Source: Gammaproteobacteria bacterium (lineage in GTDB: Bacteria > Pseudomonadota > Gammaproteobacteria > Pseudomonadales > Azotimanducaceae). From it: a stretch of DNA of 64,000 nt. Each line of letters begins with the position of its first letter. Positions within the stretch are counted from its first letter, which is position 1. Positions 45,742-55,356 of the stretch are shown here, piece after piece. The stretch is taken from contig DUBB01000050.1 in assembly GCA_012960535.1 (NCBI GenBank), forward strand, positions 1-64,000, read 5' to 3'. Below the pieces are notes generated by a model that had not been told where the DNA came from, did not search any database, and was given only the letters and a program-made list of their open reading frames with translations. The position numbers were made by a program, and so were the translations under genes.

Positions 45742-46635
45742 ATGAATAACACACGGTGTGGATATATCGCGATCGTAGGTCGACCTAACGTAGGTAAGTC
45801 GACATTATTGAATTCCATAATGGATCAGAAGATCAGCATAACATCGAAAAAACCGCAGACTACGCGTCATCAGTTACTGGGAATCAAAACCCGTGACCAG
45901 GTGCAGTTTCTGTATGTTGATACACCCGGCATTCACGCTAATGAAAAGAAGGCGATTAATCGTTATATGAACCGTAACGCCCGCAGCGTTATTCGAGATG
46001 TGGACGCGGTCATATTTGTGGTCGATCGAGGTTCCTGGAATAAGGAAGATGAATTAGTGGCGGAGGCACTGCAGGGTCACTCGGGGCAGTTGATCATTGC
46101 CGTTAACAAATTTGATCTACTGGAATCAAAAAACAAGTTACTACCGGTGCTAGAAATCTTACAGAAGCGGTTTCCTGAAGCCGAAATCGTACCCGTTTCT
46201 GCCTTGACGGCAGAGAACATCGAACTTCTGGAAAACCTGATTGCAGAACGGATCCCGTATAGTGAGTTTTATTTCCCTGATGATCAGATTACTGATCGTT
46301 CCGAAAGATTTATGGTGGCAGAAATTATCAGAGAAAAACTCATGCGTCAGTTAGGCGATGAGGTACCCTATTCAGCCAGTATTCAAATTGATCGATTTGA
46401 GAGAACCAGTAAGATAGTCCATATCGACGCCACTATTTTCGTTGAGAGAGAGGGACAGAAATCGATCCTGATCGGTTCCGGGGGTAGTAAACTGAAAAGA
46501 ATTGGTTCAGATGCTCGTATCGATATCGAGCGGTTGTTGGATCGTAAAATCATGTTGACTAACTGGGTTAAGGTCAAGTCGGGTTGGTCTGATAGTGAGC
46601 GTGCATTAAAAAGCCTTGGTTATGATCCGGTCTGA
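45742..46635 (+). CDS. era: GTPase Era
   Basis: 297 residues. Binds the 3' end of 16S rRNA and links 30S assembly to growth. G1 GRPNVGKST, G2 ITSKKPQTTRHQ, G3 DTPGIH and G4 NKFDL are intact. The C-terminal KH domain includes RFMVAEIIREKLMRQLGDEVPYS and GQKSILIGSGGSKLKRIGSDAR. The end of era overlaps the recO start by 14 bases (or 20 if recO uses TTG). Confidence 0.97.
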   Translation: MNNTRCGYIAIVGRPNVGKSTLLNSIMDQKISITSKKPQTTRHQLLGIKTRDQVQFLYVDTPGIHANEKKAINRYMNRNARSVIRDVDAVIFVVDRGSWNKEDELVAEALQGHSGQLIIAVNKFDLLESKNKLLPVLEILQKRFPEAEIVPVSALTAENIELLENLIAERIPYSEFYFPDDQITDRSERFMVAEIIREKLMRQLGDEVPYSASIQIDRFERTSKIVHIDATIFVEREGQKSILIGSGGSKLKRIGSDARIDIERLLDRKIMLTNWVKVKSGWSDSERALKSLGYDPV

Positions 46636-47338
46636 TACAAAAGATGTGGTGATATATATTCTCCACACCCGAAAATACCGAGATACCAGCCTGTTAGCTG
46701 AAGTATTCTCCAGGGAAGAAGGTCGGTTCAGTTTATTGTTCAAGGGGATTCGACGCGAAACAAAGAAGTCTTCGCGCAGTGCAGGTCAGATTCAACCATT
46801 CGTGCCTATTATTGCGTCTTTTTACGGTCGCGGCGATTTGAGAACGGCGGTCTACCAGGAAACAGCGCCATTCAGTTACCATTTGTCTGGTAGGGAGTCC
46901 TTTATCGGTCTATATATTAACGAGTTGATGTACCGGCTTATTGGAAAATATGAACCTTTACCGGCGCTTTTTGATGGTTATAAAAAGGTGTTGATGGAAC
47001 TGGGCAGCCCCGAATTTGAGCTGGGCATGTTGCGTCGTTTTGAATTCACCCTGTTGATGGAGTTAGGTTTTGGCGTTGACTTTGCTTTTGATGCCAAGAC
47101 CGGTTTGCCGATCGATAATGCAGGTCATTATCGATTTGTGCCGCAGAGTGGATTTGAATCGGTGTATGCGACTGATCAAGGGGCCTGCAGTGGTGGCACG
47201 ATTAACAGGATGGCCCGGGGTGATTTTTCCGGAGCAGGGGCGGGGCTGGCAAAGAGGATGATCAGTGAATCGCTGCGACCTCTCCTGGGTGGCAGGCCTT
47301 TAAAATCCCGCGAGTTGTTTACCGCGAGCTTTGAATGA
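46622..47338 (+). CDS. recO: DNA repair protein RecO
   Basis: 238 residues from the ATG at 46622; a TTG two codons earlier also fits. Helps RecR to load RecA on SSB-coated DNA. The N-terminal OB-fold begins VVIYILHTRKYRDTSLLAEVFSREEGRFSLLFKGIRRE; the helical domain has the ESFIGLYINELMYRLIGKYEP stretch typical of RecO. Its TGA overlaps the acpS ATG by 3 bases (ATGA). pdxJ, which follows recO in E. coli and Pseudomonas, is missing here. Confidence 0.94.
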   Translation: MIRSDTKDVVIYILHTRKYRDTSLLAEVFSREEGRFSLLFKGIRRETKKSSRSAGQIQPFVPIIASFYGRGDLRTAVYQETAPFSYHLSGRESFIGLYINELMYRLIGKYEPLPALFDGYKKVLMELGSPEFELGMLRRFEFTLLMELGFGVDFAFDAKTGLPIDNAGHYRFVPQSGFESVYATDQGACSGGTINRMARGDFSGAGAGLAKRMISESLRPLLGGRPLKSRELFTASFE

Positions 47339-47724
47339 TTGTTTCGGTGGGGACCGACCTGGTGAAAATAGCAAGAATCGAGCAAGCGTTAAACCGCTGG
47401 GGCCAGGGTTTTGCTGAAAAAATATTGACCTCTGCAGAAAAGTTACTGTCGGAACAAAGGCCCGCCAATAGGGCTGCTTTTCTGGCAAAGCAATTCGCTG
47501 CAAAGGAAGCCATCTGTAAAGCGCTTGGTACAGGTATGAGACGGGGTGTCAGCTTCCGAGCCATAGAAATCCTGAGGAATGAATTGGGTGCACCAAAGGT
47601 CCAACTGCATGGCCAGGCACTCGAAAGGCAACATCGCTTGAATATCTCACATTTTCATGTGTCTATTTCAGATGAATCAGGTTTTGCCCTGGCTTTTGTT
47701 ATAGCTGAAGGAAGGCGGGGATGA
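47335..47724 (+). CDS. acpS: Holo-[acyl-carrier-protein] synthase AcpS
   Basis: 129 residues. Transfers 4'-phosphopantetheine from CoA to ACP. The family motif GTDLVKIARIEQAL with the metal-binding Asp and FLAKQFAAKEAICKALGTG with Glu and Lys are present, and the C-terminal HFHVSISDESGFALAFVI strand is complete. Start codon overlaps the recO stop. Its last 48 bases overlap, tail to tail, the end of the gene on the other strand. Confidence 0.95.
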   Translation: MIVSVGTDLVKIARIEQALNRWGQGFAEKILTSAEKLLSEQRPANRAAFLAKQFAAKEAICKALGTGMRRGVSFRAIEILRNELGAPKVQLHGQALERQHRLNISHFHVSISDESGFALAFVIAEGRRG

Positions 47725-49830
47725 TCCTTTAAACGGCTCTGGTGTTATTTGCAGCCAGGTCAGTAAGTTCTGAGTCTCAGAGATTACCAGTTTGGTTGCC
47801 TGCATAATATTCCCCTGGGATCTGTTGTTGGCAATTTGATCGGCCTGCCTGATGAACTGCTGCAACCTCGGAGCGGCGGTGAATTCAAGAGCCCCTTTGA
47901 GCTTGTGAAGAATTTGCCGAATGTCGGACTGATCCATTCGATCCCAGGCTGATTTTAATCGGTTCAGATCTCCAGGTAATGTTGAGACCAGAATGGCTAG
48001 CATCTCGATAGCCAGTTCAGCACGTCCGTTTACTGCTTTAATGGCGGCTATGGTGTCAAATACCTGCAGGTGTTCGGCGTTTTTCAGTTGCTCATTAGAT
48101 TGCTTAGCGGCTGAGTGAACTAGGCGGGTCGATGTATCATCCAAGAGTCTCAGCAAGCTAATCAAGTCGATGGGCTTGAACAGTAATTCAGTAAAAATCG
48201 GGTCGTGGAGATTGCTGGCGTCCTTTTCCAGCGCTGCTGTCATGCCAATAATTTTCAGTTCTGGCTGCTGTGACTTGACTTTCCTGGCGATGCTGGCACC
48301 GTCCTCATCGGGCAGGTGCAGATCGATCAGAGCCAGTGAAAAGGGTATCTTTTCAACCAGCGCTATCGCTTCCTTGCCGGTTGAAGCGGTGAATACCGAT
48401 TGCTCACGATCCTCGAAACAGGTTTTCAGATAAGCCAGACTGGCTGGTTCATCGTCAATTAACAGGATACATAAGGATTTGTGGTCCCTGGTTGACCATT
48501 GCTGAAATTTGTCTGAAATGGCCTTTTGCAGATTTACAACGAGAGGTGGGTTATCTGCCACGGGGTGGGTTTGGCCGAGCATCCAGACCTGTGCTGGTTC
48601 TTTAATGTAGGATTTAAAGCGCCTGTAAAAGGCTTCAGTGGACGAGTTAATTAACAACAGGTCGATATTTTCAGACGTGAAATCCTGGCTGATTGAGCAG
48701 CCGAAGTATTGGATTCGTTGTTTTAGAATCAGCCTTTGCAAGGGGTCTGCAGCAAGCACCATCGCTGTTCTGCCTTTACCAGGAAGCACTTTATTTTCGC
48801 TGAAACTCGTCAAGGGCAACTGTAGTACCCAGTCGGCAGGCCCATCCAGGGGTGTATGGGCGAAGTCTTCCGCTTTTGATATGGTTCGCAGCCTACACAC
48901 CCCGGCTGCGGCAGAGAAGTTGATGATGAGTCCTAATGCAGTTGACTCCCGTTGACTCTGCAGCGCTACGTCTACCAGGAAAGAAAGCAATCGCACCAGG
49001 TCAGTTCGGTTTACCTCAATACGGCCGGGAGTGGACTGGTCTGTAATGATACTCAGGCATCCTTCATGTGTAGGTTCCAGTATCTCAAGCCAGTAATCCA
49101 GCGTTTCAATTAAATGAATTGACAGGACCACCGGATCGGAGCGGCCCGGTAAAATAGCGTCAGACAGTAATTGAATTTGTTCGCGAAATTCGAAGTGTGA
49201 ATGTTGTCCTCGGGAATCAATTGTTGGTGCTGGATGCATTTCAACCTGCCTGATGATAATTTGCAGGATGGCAGCAGTTTTTTGATGCAACAGGTTTAAT
49301 TCGGCTGATAGCTGATTGTTTCGCCGGGTCAAACTATGGGTCAATGCATCGGAACTGTGCTTGTGCTTCTGGCTGTCGTTCTGTGCAGTTTCCAAATTTT
49401 GTTGCATTTCTGAAAAGGCGGATTGTATCTGGGTAACAAGCTGCGCCGGCTGGATTTCCGACATTGCCACTGTGACAGGGGATAAGGATCCAGTTTTATT
49501 TTCTGTCGATACTGATGCGTGGAATTTCACTAGCTTTGACAGGGGAACCAGGTAGGTTTTATAGACCATGTGAAATAAGGCAAAACATAGCAGGCATTGA
49601 ATAACAAGGCTCGCTATGATGAACCAAGCAGGCGCAATCTGCAGCCAGCTAAGCTGGCCAATAGACAGGATAAAAATTAAACAGATGATAATGGCAAAAT
49701 GCCGAGTTAATCTATTCATCCACAGTTCCGGGGTTGGCCCGTTATATTCGATCTGTCGTTTTAGCCCTTTTAGCGGCCCCTGGGCATGTTGGCCTGAGAG
49801 TCTCAATGAATCAGGCGATTTGCCAGTCAC
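47677..49830 (-). CDS. GacS/BarA-like protein with receiver and HPt but no recognisable kinase core
   Basis: 717 residues. Two membrane segments (about 43-62 and 65-88), a long middle region, a receiver domain (LLIDDEPASLAYLK at about 457-469, phosphoacceptor Asp503 in LIDLHLPDEDG, Lys552 in LFKP) and an HPt domain with His642 (LHKLKGALEFTAAPRL). The place of gacS in the Pseudomonas order, divergent from cysM-rlmD-relA, suggests a derived GacS/BarA. The H-box (SHEIRTP type) is absent; around 176-200 only a helical stretch is seen. The ATPase part (270-345) keeps the RLLSFLVDVAL helix with the N-box Asn replaced, and no G-box glycines. It may act as a phosphorelay acceptor. Start is a GTG; Met38 is an alternative. 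Confidence 0.75.
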   Translation of the reverse strand: MTGKSPDSLRLSGQHAQGPLKGLKRQIEYNGPTPELWMNRLTRHFAIIICLIFILSIGQLSWLQIAPAWFIIASLVIQCLLCFALFHMVYKTYLVPLSKLVKFHASVSTENKTGSLSPVTVAMSEIQPAQLVTQIQSAFSEMQQNLETAQNDSQKHKHSSDALTHSLTRRNNQLSAELNLLHQKTAAILQIIIRQVEMHPAPTIDSRGQHSHFEFREQIQLLSDAILPGRSDPVVLSIHLIETLDYWLEILEPTHEGCLSIITDQSTPGRIEVNRTDLVRLLSFLVDVALQSQRESTALGLIINFSAAAGVCRLRTISKAEDFAHTPLDGPADWVLQLPLTSFSENKVLPGKGRTAMVLAADPLQRLILKQRIQYFGCSISQDFTSENIDLLLINSSTEAFYRRFKSYIKEPAQVWMLGQTHPVADNPPLVVNLQKAISDKFQQWSTRDHKSLCILLIDDEPASLAYLKTCFEDREQSVFTASTGKEAIALVEKIPFSLALIDLHLPDEDGASIARKVKSQQPELKIIGMTAALEKDASNLHDPIFTELLFKPIDLISLLRLLDDTSTRLVHSAAKQSNEQLKNAEHLQVFDTIAAIKAVNGRAELAIEMLAILVSTLPGDLNRLKSAWDRMDQSDIRQILHKLKGALEFTAAPRLQQFIRQADQIANNRSQGNIMQATKLVISETQNLLTWLQITPEPFKGSSPPSFSYNKSQGKT

Positions 49831-50006
49831 CTATGTCTATTTGATGTTAACAAAGTATTTAGCTGGGCTGTTTGGTCTGCCCGGTACTGGCAGTAATGAA
49901 CTACGACCCTGACTTAGACTAGAGAGGAATTAGAATAGACCCAGTTGATACTATAAGTACAGGTATTGTTAGCCTATCATTAGAAAAATCAAGCTAGTCA
50001 TGAACG

Positions 50007-50909
50007 ATGATAAAATATCCTACGATAGAAAATTGTGTTGGGGAAACGCCGTTAGTGAGACTGCAACGGCTACCCGATGCCTCGACTAATACTGTATTGG
50101 CAAAATTAGAAGGTAATAATCCGGCCGGTTCAGTCAAGGATCGACCAGCGCTGAGTATGATCGGTGGTGCCGAATCAGCCGGGAGGATATCCCCGGGTGA
50201 TACGCTTATCGAAGCTACCAGTGGTAATACTGGCATTGCCCTGGCTATGGCAGCTGCAATAAAAGGCTATCCAATAAAGCTGATTATGCCCGCGCATATG
50301 AGTGAAGAAAGGAAAGCTGCGATGCGTGCCTATGGTGCGGAATTGATACTGGTATCGCAACAGGATGGCATGGAAGGTGCTCGAGATCTGGCTTTATTAA
50401 TGGAAGAGAGAGGCCAGGGCATTGTTCTTGATCAGTTTTCAAATACGGATAATCCGCTGGCACACTACCAGGGTACCGGGCCAGAAATATTCAGGCAGAC
50501 GCAGGGGGAGATCTCTCATTTTATCAGTTCCATGGGCACCACCGGCACGATAATGGGAGTTTCACAGTTCTTTAGTGAGGTAAAGTCGGATGTTGAAATC
50601 ATAGGATTGCAACCCATGGAAGGCCAGGCCATTCCAGGAATCCGGCGTTGGCCTGAAGCCTACTTACCCAGCATTTTTGATAGCGAGGCGGTGGATCGAG
50701 TCATCGATATAAATCAAAGTGAGGCGGAAGATACCATGCGCCGACTGGCTCGTGAGGAAGGTATCTTTGCTGGCGTGTCATCAGGTGGCGCAATTGCTGC
50801 CGCATTGCAGGTAAATAGAGAGGTTGAAAATGCCACTATTGTCGCGATTGTTTGCGACAGGGGTGATCGTTATCTGTCGACAGGTGTATATGAGGACCCA
50901 GTAGTTTAG
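50007..50909 (+). CDS. cysM: Cysteine synthase B (O-acetylserine sulfhydrylase B) CysM
   Basis: 300 residues, close to the E. coli length (303). PLP enzyme that makes cysteine from O-acetylserine and sulfide or thiosulfate. PLP Lys44 is in NNPAGSVKDRPA, and the Asn loop EATSGNTGIALA is the substrate-binding site. SSMGTTGTIMGVS is the phosphate-binding Gly/Thr/Ser loop. The C-terminal Ser in GVSSGGAIAAAL matches the PLP pyridine-N contact. Short length and PAGSVKDR indicate CysM rather than CysK. It heads a cysM-rlmD-relA run. Confidence 0.93.
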   Translation: MIKYPTIENCVGETPLVRLQRLPDASTNTVLAKLEGNNPAGSVKDRPALSMIGGAESAGRISPGDTLIEATSGNTGIALAMAAAIKGYPIKLIMPAHMSEERKAAMRAYGAELILVSQQDGMEGARDLALLMEERGQGIVLDQFSNTDNPLAHYQGTGPEIFRQTQGEISHFISSMGTTGTIMGVSQFFSEVKSDVEIIGLQPMEGQAIPGIRRWPEAYLPSIFDSEAVDRVIDINQSEAEDTMRRLAREEGIFAGVSSGGAIAAALQVNREVENATIVAIVCDRGDRYLSTGVYEDPVV

Positions 50910-50978
50910 AATCTCGTCTCCAAGATGATCGACAGGTACACGCCTGATTTTGAGATCATTAAGCCCTGGAGGGATCTC

Positions 50979-52271
50979 GTGCCGCGTAAGAAATTGCCTT
51001 TTCATACCAGATTAGAATCCCTGAGTATGCAGGGGTACGCCCTGGACGATCAAAAGAAATGTGGGGTCTACGGCGCTTTGCAGGGTGAACAGGTTCTGGC
51101 GGTGCCCCTGCGAAAGAAAAAGAAAATCTGGCTGTGTCGGGCTGAACAGATACAGTCGCCGAGTCCTGACCGGGTTGAACCTGGCTGCCAATATGCAAAT
51201 ATCTGCGGCGGGTGTTCCTGGCAGCATCTAAGCAGGCACGGACAACTGAATTTGAAAGAGGCCTGGCTGAGAGAACTATTTGCCGATATAACACCCAGGC
51301 AATGGCTGAAACCGCTTAGTGGAGAAGGCGCTGGCTATCGTAGTAAAGCAAGGCTGGGCGTCAGGTTTGTAGCGAAAAAAGAGAAAACACTGGTGGGATT
51401 CAGAGAAAAAGCCAACTCCTTTATAGCCGATGTATCCAGGTGCGATATCCTTGCGCCGCCGTTGGACAATTTACTCGAGCCATTGTCCGAATTAATCGAT
51501 CTTTTCGCTGAACCTGCATTGATTCCACAGATAGAGGTGGCTGCTGGAGACGAGGGTGCTGCACTGGTCGTCAGACATTTGGCGAAGCTATCCGAAAAGG
51601 ATCTCCTTGCCCTGGCTGAATTTGCCGACAGGCATCAGGTGCTCATTTTTCTTCAGCCGGGCGGGAGTGACTCGGTTGCCCTGTTTGCGCCTCAGGGCGC
51701 GGTGGCCCTGCTCAGTTATTCCTTGAAAGACCAGCATCTGAAATTTCTTTTTCACCCCCTGGATTTTACCCAGGTCAATCAGTCCATCAATCAACTCATG
51801 GTCAATCAGGCGCTTGATCTACTCGATCTTCATGGCAGGGACAGGGTATTAGATGGTTTTTGTGGGATAGGTAATTTCAGCTTACCTATCGCCCAGCAGG
51901 TTGCTTTTGTAACCGGTCTGGAAGGGTCCGAATCTGCTGTGAGTAGAGCTAAAAACAATGCCAGCTTGAATGATGTGAATAACATTGAATTCAAATATTG
52001 TGATTTATATGGCACACAGCTGCCACAGATAGGAGATGGCAGCTATAATAAAGCGCTTATGGATCCGCCAAGATCAGGGGCTGAAGGTTTTTGTAAAGTA
52101 CTTGCGGCGAGCGAGGTAGAAAGAGTAGTGTACGTGTCCTGCAATCCTAAAACACTTGTTCGGGACGCTGAGATTCTCATCTCCGGCGGATTTGATTTTA
52201 GCAGCATGGGAATGATTGATATGTTTCCGCACACAACACATCTTGAAACCATCACATTGTTTACTAGGTAG
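50979..52271 (+). CDS. rlmD: 23S rRNA (uracil(1939)-C5)-methyltransferase RlmD
   Basis: 430 residues from the GTG at 50979, chosen because GGAGGGA lies 4 bases before it and the length then fits E. coli RlmD (433); an ATG at 50925 would add 18 residues. A TRAM domain is followed by the [4Fe-4S] cysteines in CQYANICGGCSWQH. The Rossmann fold motif is VLDGFCGIGNFSLP, and the catalytic segment DPPRSGAEG and VYVSCNPKTLVRD carries the nucleophilic Cys. It lies between cysM and relA, as in Pseudomonas. Confidence 0.94.
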   Translation: MPRKKLPFHTRLESLSMQGYALDDQKKCGVYGALQGEQVLAVPLRKKKKIWLCRAEQIQSPSPDRVEPGCQYANICGGCSWQHLSRHGQLNLKEAWLRELFADITPRQWLKPLSGEGAGYRSKARLGVRFVAKKEKTLVGFREKANSFIADVSRCDILAPPLDNLLEPLSELIDLFAEPALIPQIEVAAGDEGAALVVRHLAKLSEKDLLALAEFADRHQVLIFLQPGGSDSVALFAPQGAVALLSYSLKDQHLKFLFHPLDFTQVNQSINQLMVNQALDLLDLHGRDRVLDGFCGIGNFSLPIAQQVAFVTGLEGSESAVSRAKNNASLNDVNNIEFKYCDLYGTQLPQIGDGSYNKALMDPPRSGAEGFCKVLAASEVERVVYVSCNPKTLVRDAEILISGGFDFSSMGMIDMFPHTTHLETITLFTR

Positions 52272-52279
52272 AAGGTAGC

Positions 52280-54502
52280 GTGGTAAGAGTCAAAGCACAT
52301 CAATCTGTATTTTCTGAAGCGGGTGTCGACCTGGAACAGTGGTTAGCGCTACTGGCACAGCGATGTCCACGGATTACGCTGGTCAGGCTGAAGGAAGCAT
52401 GTGAATTATCGGAGCAGGCAGAAAAAAAGGCATTGCAGACGACCGGTGCCTGGGCACCGGGCAGAAGCAGCTATTTAACCGGTCTTGAAATGGCGGATAT
52501 CCTGTCTGAGCTACAGGTAGATGAAGACGGTTTGATAGCGGCTGTTATCTATCGCGCGGTGCGTGAGAACCAGATTACAGCCAAGCATGTTCGTAATCAG
52601 TTTGGAGATGCGGTAGCTGATCTGGTCGAGGGTGTGCTGAAGATGGTGGCTATCAGCAATATTCGAATAGGTAAAGCTGAAGTAGTCCTGGGCAAAAATA
52701 CTGACCAGATCGACCAGGCCAAGCGCATGCTGGTGTCTCTGGTTGATGACATTCGTGTTGCTCTTATCAAGCTGGCGGAGCGTACCTGTGCAATACGCCA
52801 GGCAAGCAAGAGTGAGCGTGAAAAACAGATAAAGCTAGCCAAGGAAATAAGTGAAATCTATGCACCTCTGGCTCACAGGCTGGGTATTGGTCATCTGAAG
52901 TGGGAGTTGGAGGATCTTTCGTTTCGCTATCTGGAACCCGTTCAGTATAAGCGAATTGCGGGCTTGTTAGATGAGAAACGGGTGTTCAGAGATCAATATA
53001 TCGATGCGGTAATCGTCGAGCTTGATGACAAACTACAAAAGGTGGGTATCGCCGCTGAGCTGGAGGGCAGGGCCAAACATATCTGCAGTATCTGGCGGAA
53101 AATGAGTAGGAAAGGGATCAATTTTTCTGAAGTTTATGATGTCCGGGCTATCCGCGTGTTGGTTAAAAATAGTGATGAGTGCTACCGGGCGCTCGGCGTT
53201 GTTCACAACCTGTGGAGAAATATACCCAATGAATTTGATGATTATGTGGCAAACCCAAAGGAAAACGGCTATCAGTCGCTGCATACGGCGCTGATTGGTC
53301 CTGAAGGCAAGGTATTGGAAGTCCAGATCAGGACGGAAGAGATGCACCATGAAGCAGAGTATGGCGTCTGCGCACACTGGCAGTACAAGAGCTTGGTTGC
53401 CAAGGATCGCACCGCCAAGTATGAAAGGAGGGTGGAGTGGCTTAGGCAAATCCTAGAGTGGCAGGATGAAGTACGGGGTTTACCGGGAACGGCGAAGGAA
53501 ATTTTGGCGAACGTCAGTCTTGATAGGATCTATATTTTCACCCCGGATGGGCATGTGGTCGATATGCCCCCTAATGCAACAGCGGTGGATTTTGCCTATC
53601 GAGTCCATACAGAAATTGGCCATAAATGCCGTGGCGTAAAAATTAACGGAAAGATGGCCAATCTGGATCATAAGTTGAAGTCAGGCGATCAGGTACAGAT
53701 TATTACCGGCGATGAAGTGGCGCCTAGAAGGGAGTGGTTACATACCCATTTAGGATATGTGAATACATCCAGAGCAAAAGCTAAAATTCAGTCCTGGTTT
53801 AGTCATCGAGAAAAAATACGTAATCTGGAAGATGGCCGAAAGATTCTTATGGCTGAATTGCAACAACTGGGTATAGAGCATTTTGATTATGCTTACCTAC
53901 TGAGCGAATTTGGCCATGAACACAAAGATGAGTTCTTCTATGCTCTGGCTGTGGGAGAAATACAACTGGCTGACGTTGTTGAATTGATAGCATCTGAATC
54001 CGAAATAGCCTTGTCATCATCACAGGCTTCTGTGGAGTTGCAGGGACAGGAACAAAAAGCAGCACTGGTCGCAGGCATGGGAGACCGGGATTACCTCATG
54101 GCAAAATGCTGTAACCCCGTGCTGGGAGATCCAATAGCAGGGATTATTGATGATCAGGACATTGTTAATGTGCATCTGCACGATTGTATTCAGGTGCTCA
54201 ATGCAGATGTTTATGGGCGTCTGATGAGATTGAACTGGCGTGAGGATGTGCAGGCATCTTTCCCGGTCACCGTCGATGTAGAAGCGTACGACAGATCCGG
54301 GCTGCTTTTTGATATTACCAGTATATTTTTGGATGAATTGATTAACATCATCGTGATGAACTCGGTAACCGATAAAGCAAGCCATACAGTCATAATTAAG
54401 ATGACGATTGAGGTGGCATCGTTGAAGCGACTGATAAGGGCTCTGGAACTCATGCAGCAGTTACCCAATGTGGTGTCAGCCAGGCGATCGATTCAGTCTT
54501 AA
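52280..54502 (+). CDS. relA: (p)ppGpp synthetase RelA
   Basis: 740 residues, the E. coli RelA length being 744. Ribosome-bound stringent response enzyme. The N-terminal HD region is degenerate (IYRAVREN where SpoT has the HD motif), as in gammaproteobacterial RelA, which lacks hydrolase activity. The synthetase domain contains YDVRAIRVLV, FDDYVANPKENGYQSLHTAL and the LEVQIRTEEMHHEAEYGVCAHWQYK stretch. The TGS domain (YIFTPDGHVVDMPPNATAVDFAY), a Cys-containing zinc-finger-like region (CCNPVLGDPI) and a C-terminal ACT domain (DRSGLLFDITSIF) follow. GTG start, 8 bases after rlmD. mazG is not next to it. Confidence 0.96.
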   Translation: MVRVKAHQSVFSEAGVDLEQWLALLAQRCPRITLVRLKEACELSEQAEKKALQTTGAWAPGRSSYLTGLEMADILSELQVDEDGLIAAVIYRAVRENQITAKHVRNQFGDAVADLVEGVLKMVAISNIRIGKAEVVLGKNTDQIDQAKRMLVSLVDDIRVALIKLAERTCAIRQASKSEREKQIKLAKEISEIYAPLAHRLGIGHLKWELEDLSFRYLEPVQYKRIAGLLDEKRVFRDQYIDAVIVELDDKLQKVGIAAELEGRAKHICSIWRKMSRKGINFSEVYDVRAIRVLVKNSDECYRALGVVHNLWRNIPNEFDDYVANPKENGYQSLHTALIGPEGKVLEVQIRTEEMHHEAEYGVCAHWQYKSLVAKDRTAKYERRVEWLRQILEWQDEVRGLPGTAKEILANVSLDRIYIFTPDGHVVDMPPNATAVDFAYRVHTEIGHKCRGVKINGKMANLDHKLKSGDQVQIITGDEVAPRREWLHTHLGYVNTSRAKAKIQSWFSHREKIRNLEDGRKILMAELQQLGIEHFDYAYLLSEFGHEHKDEFFYALAVGEIQLADVVELIASESEIALSSSQASVELQGQEQKAALVAGMGDRDYLMAKCCNPVLGDPIAGIIDDQDIVNVHLHDCIQVLNADVYGRLMRLNWREDVQASFPVTVDVEAYDRSGLLFDITSIFLDELINIIVMNSVTDKASHTVIIKMTIEVASLKRLIRALELMQQLPNVVSARRSIQS

Positions 54503-54549
54503 CGCATTCAGACGTGGCTGGAAACTTAGACTGAGAATAAGGGAAGTGT

Positions 54550-55203
54550 ATGAAGATGATTCTTTTGGGAGCGCCCGGTGTCGGCAAGGGCACTCAGGCG
54601 CAGTTTATCACTGAAAAGTATGGGCTACCCCAGATATCAACTGGCGATATGCTCCGTGAAGCAATAAAGGCTGAAAGCCCACTGGGCCAGAAGGTAAAGG
54701 CTGTTATGGATAATGGCGAACTAGTCACCGATGAAATCATCATAGATCTGGTAAAAGACCGGATTCAGGCTCCTGATTGCCAGCAAGGATTCCTGTTCGA
54801 TGGCTTTCCTAGAACCATCCCTCAGGCGAAGGCGTTGCTACAGGAGGATATTCACATAGATTGTATTGTTGAAATACGGGTTGGCAGCAAAGAAATAATT
54901 GAAAGACTGGGCGGGCGTCGAGTTCATGCTGGCTCTGGCCGTGTTTACCACGTTAGATTTAATCCTCCACAAGTCGAAGGCCTGGATGACCAGACGGGTG
55001 AGCCTTTATTACTGCGTGACGATGACAAAGAAGAGACAGTTCGAGAACGGCTGCGCGTCTACAGTGACCAGACAGCACCACTGGTGGATTTCTACAATCA
55101 GCTGGCAAATGAGAATAGCGATACACGCTATGCCGTGGTTGCCGGTACCGGTCCAACGGAGGAAATCAGAGATAGAATTTTTGCTGTGATTGATGCGATT
55201 TAA
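54550..55203 (+). CDS. adk: Adenylate kinase
   Basis: 217 residues, the long type with a lid domain. Converts AMP and ATP to two ADP. P-loop [10 protein letters not shown] at about 8-17, AMP site [27 protein letters not shown], and the lid [26 protein letters not shown]. The zinc Cys residues of some Gram-positive lids are absent, as in E. coli. It lies 47 bases after relA on the same strand and convergent with mobA. Confidence 0.97.
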   Translation: MKMILLGAPGVGKGTQAQFITEKYGLPQISTGDMLREAIKAESPLGQKVKAVMDNGELVTDEIIIDLVKDRIQAPDCQQGFLFDGFPRTIPQAKALLQEDIHIDCIVEIRVGSKEIIERLGGRRVHAGSGRVYHVRFNPPQVEGLDDQTGEPLLLRDDDKEETVRERLRVYSDQTAPLVDFYNQLANENSDTRYAVVAGTGPTEEIRDRIFAVIDAI

Positions 55204-55356
55204 CGTGGCTCAACTGTTACTGTGCTGCTGGAAAAATAAGCTGGCTTGAGGCAGCGAAAACTGTGCAGGTGGGTTTTTCTATACTGGATCTGCGCTGCAA
55301 CAACCAGGCTCGGGCAAGAGTGACCACCGGTAAGGGTTTCTGTTGTGAGGGCGTAC

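Noticed and set aside
46616-46621. TTG as recO start
   Set aside because: The ATG two codons later is the better codon and fits the family N-terminus; the TTG remains possible.
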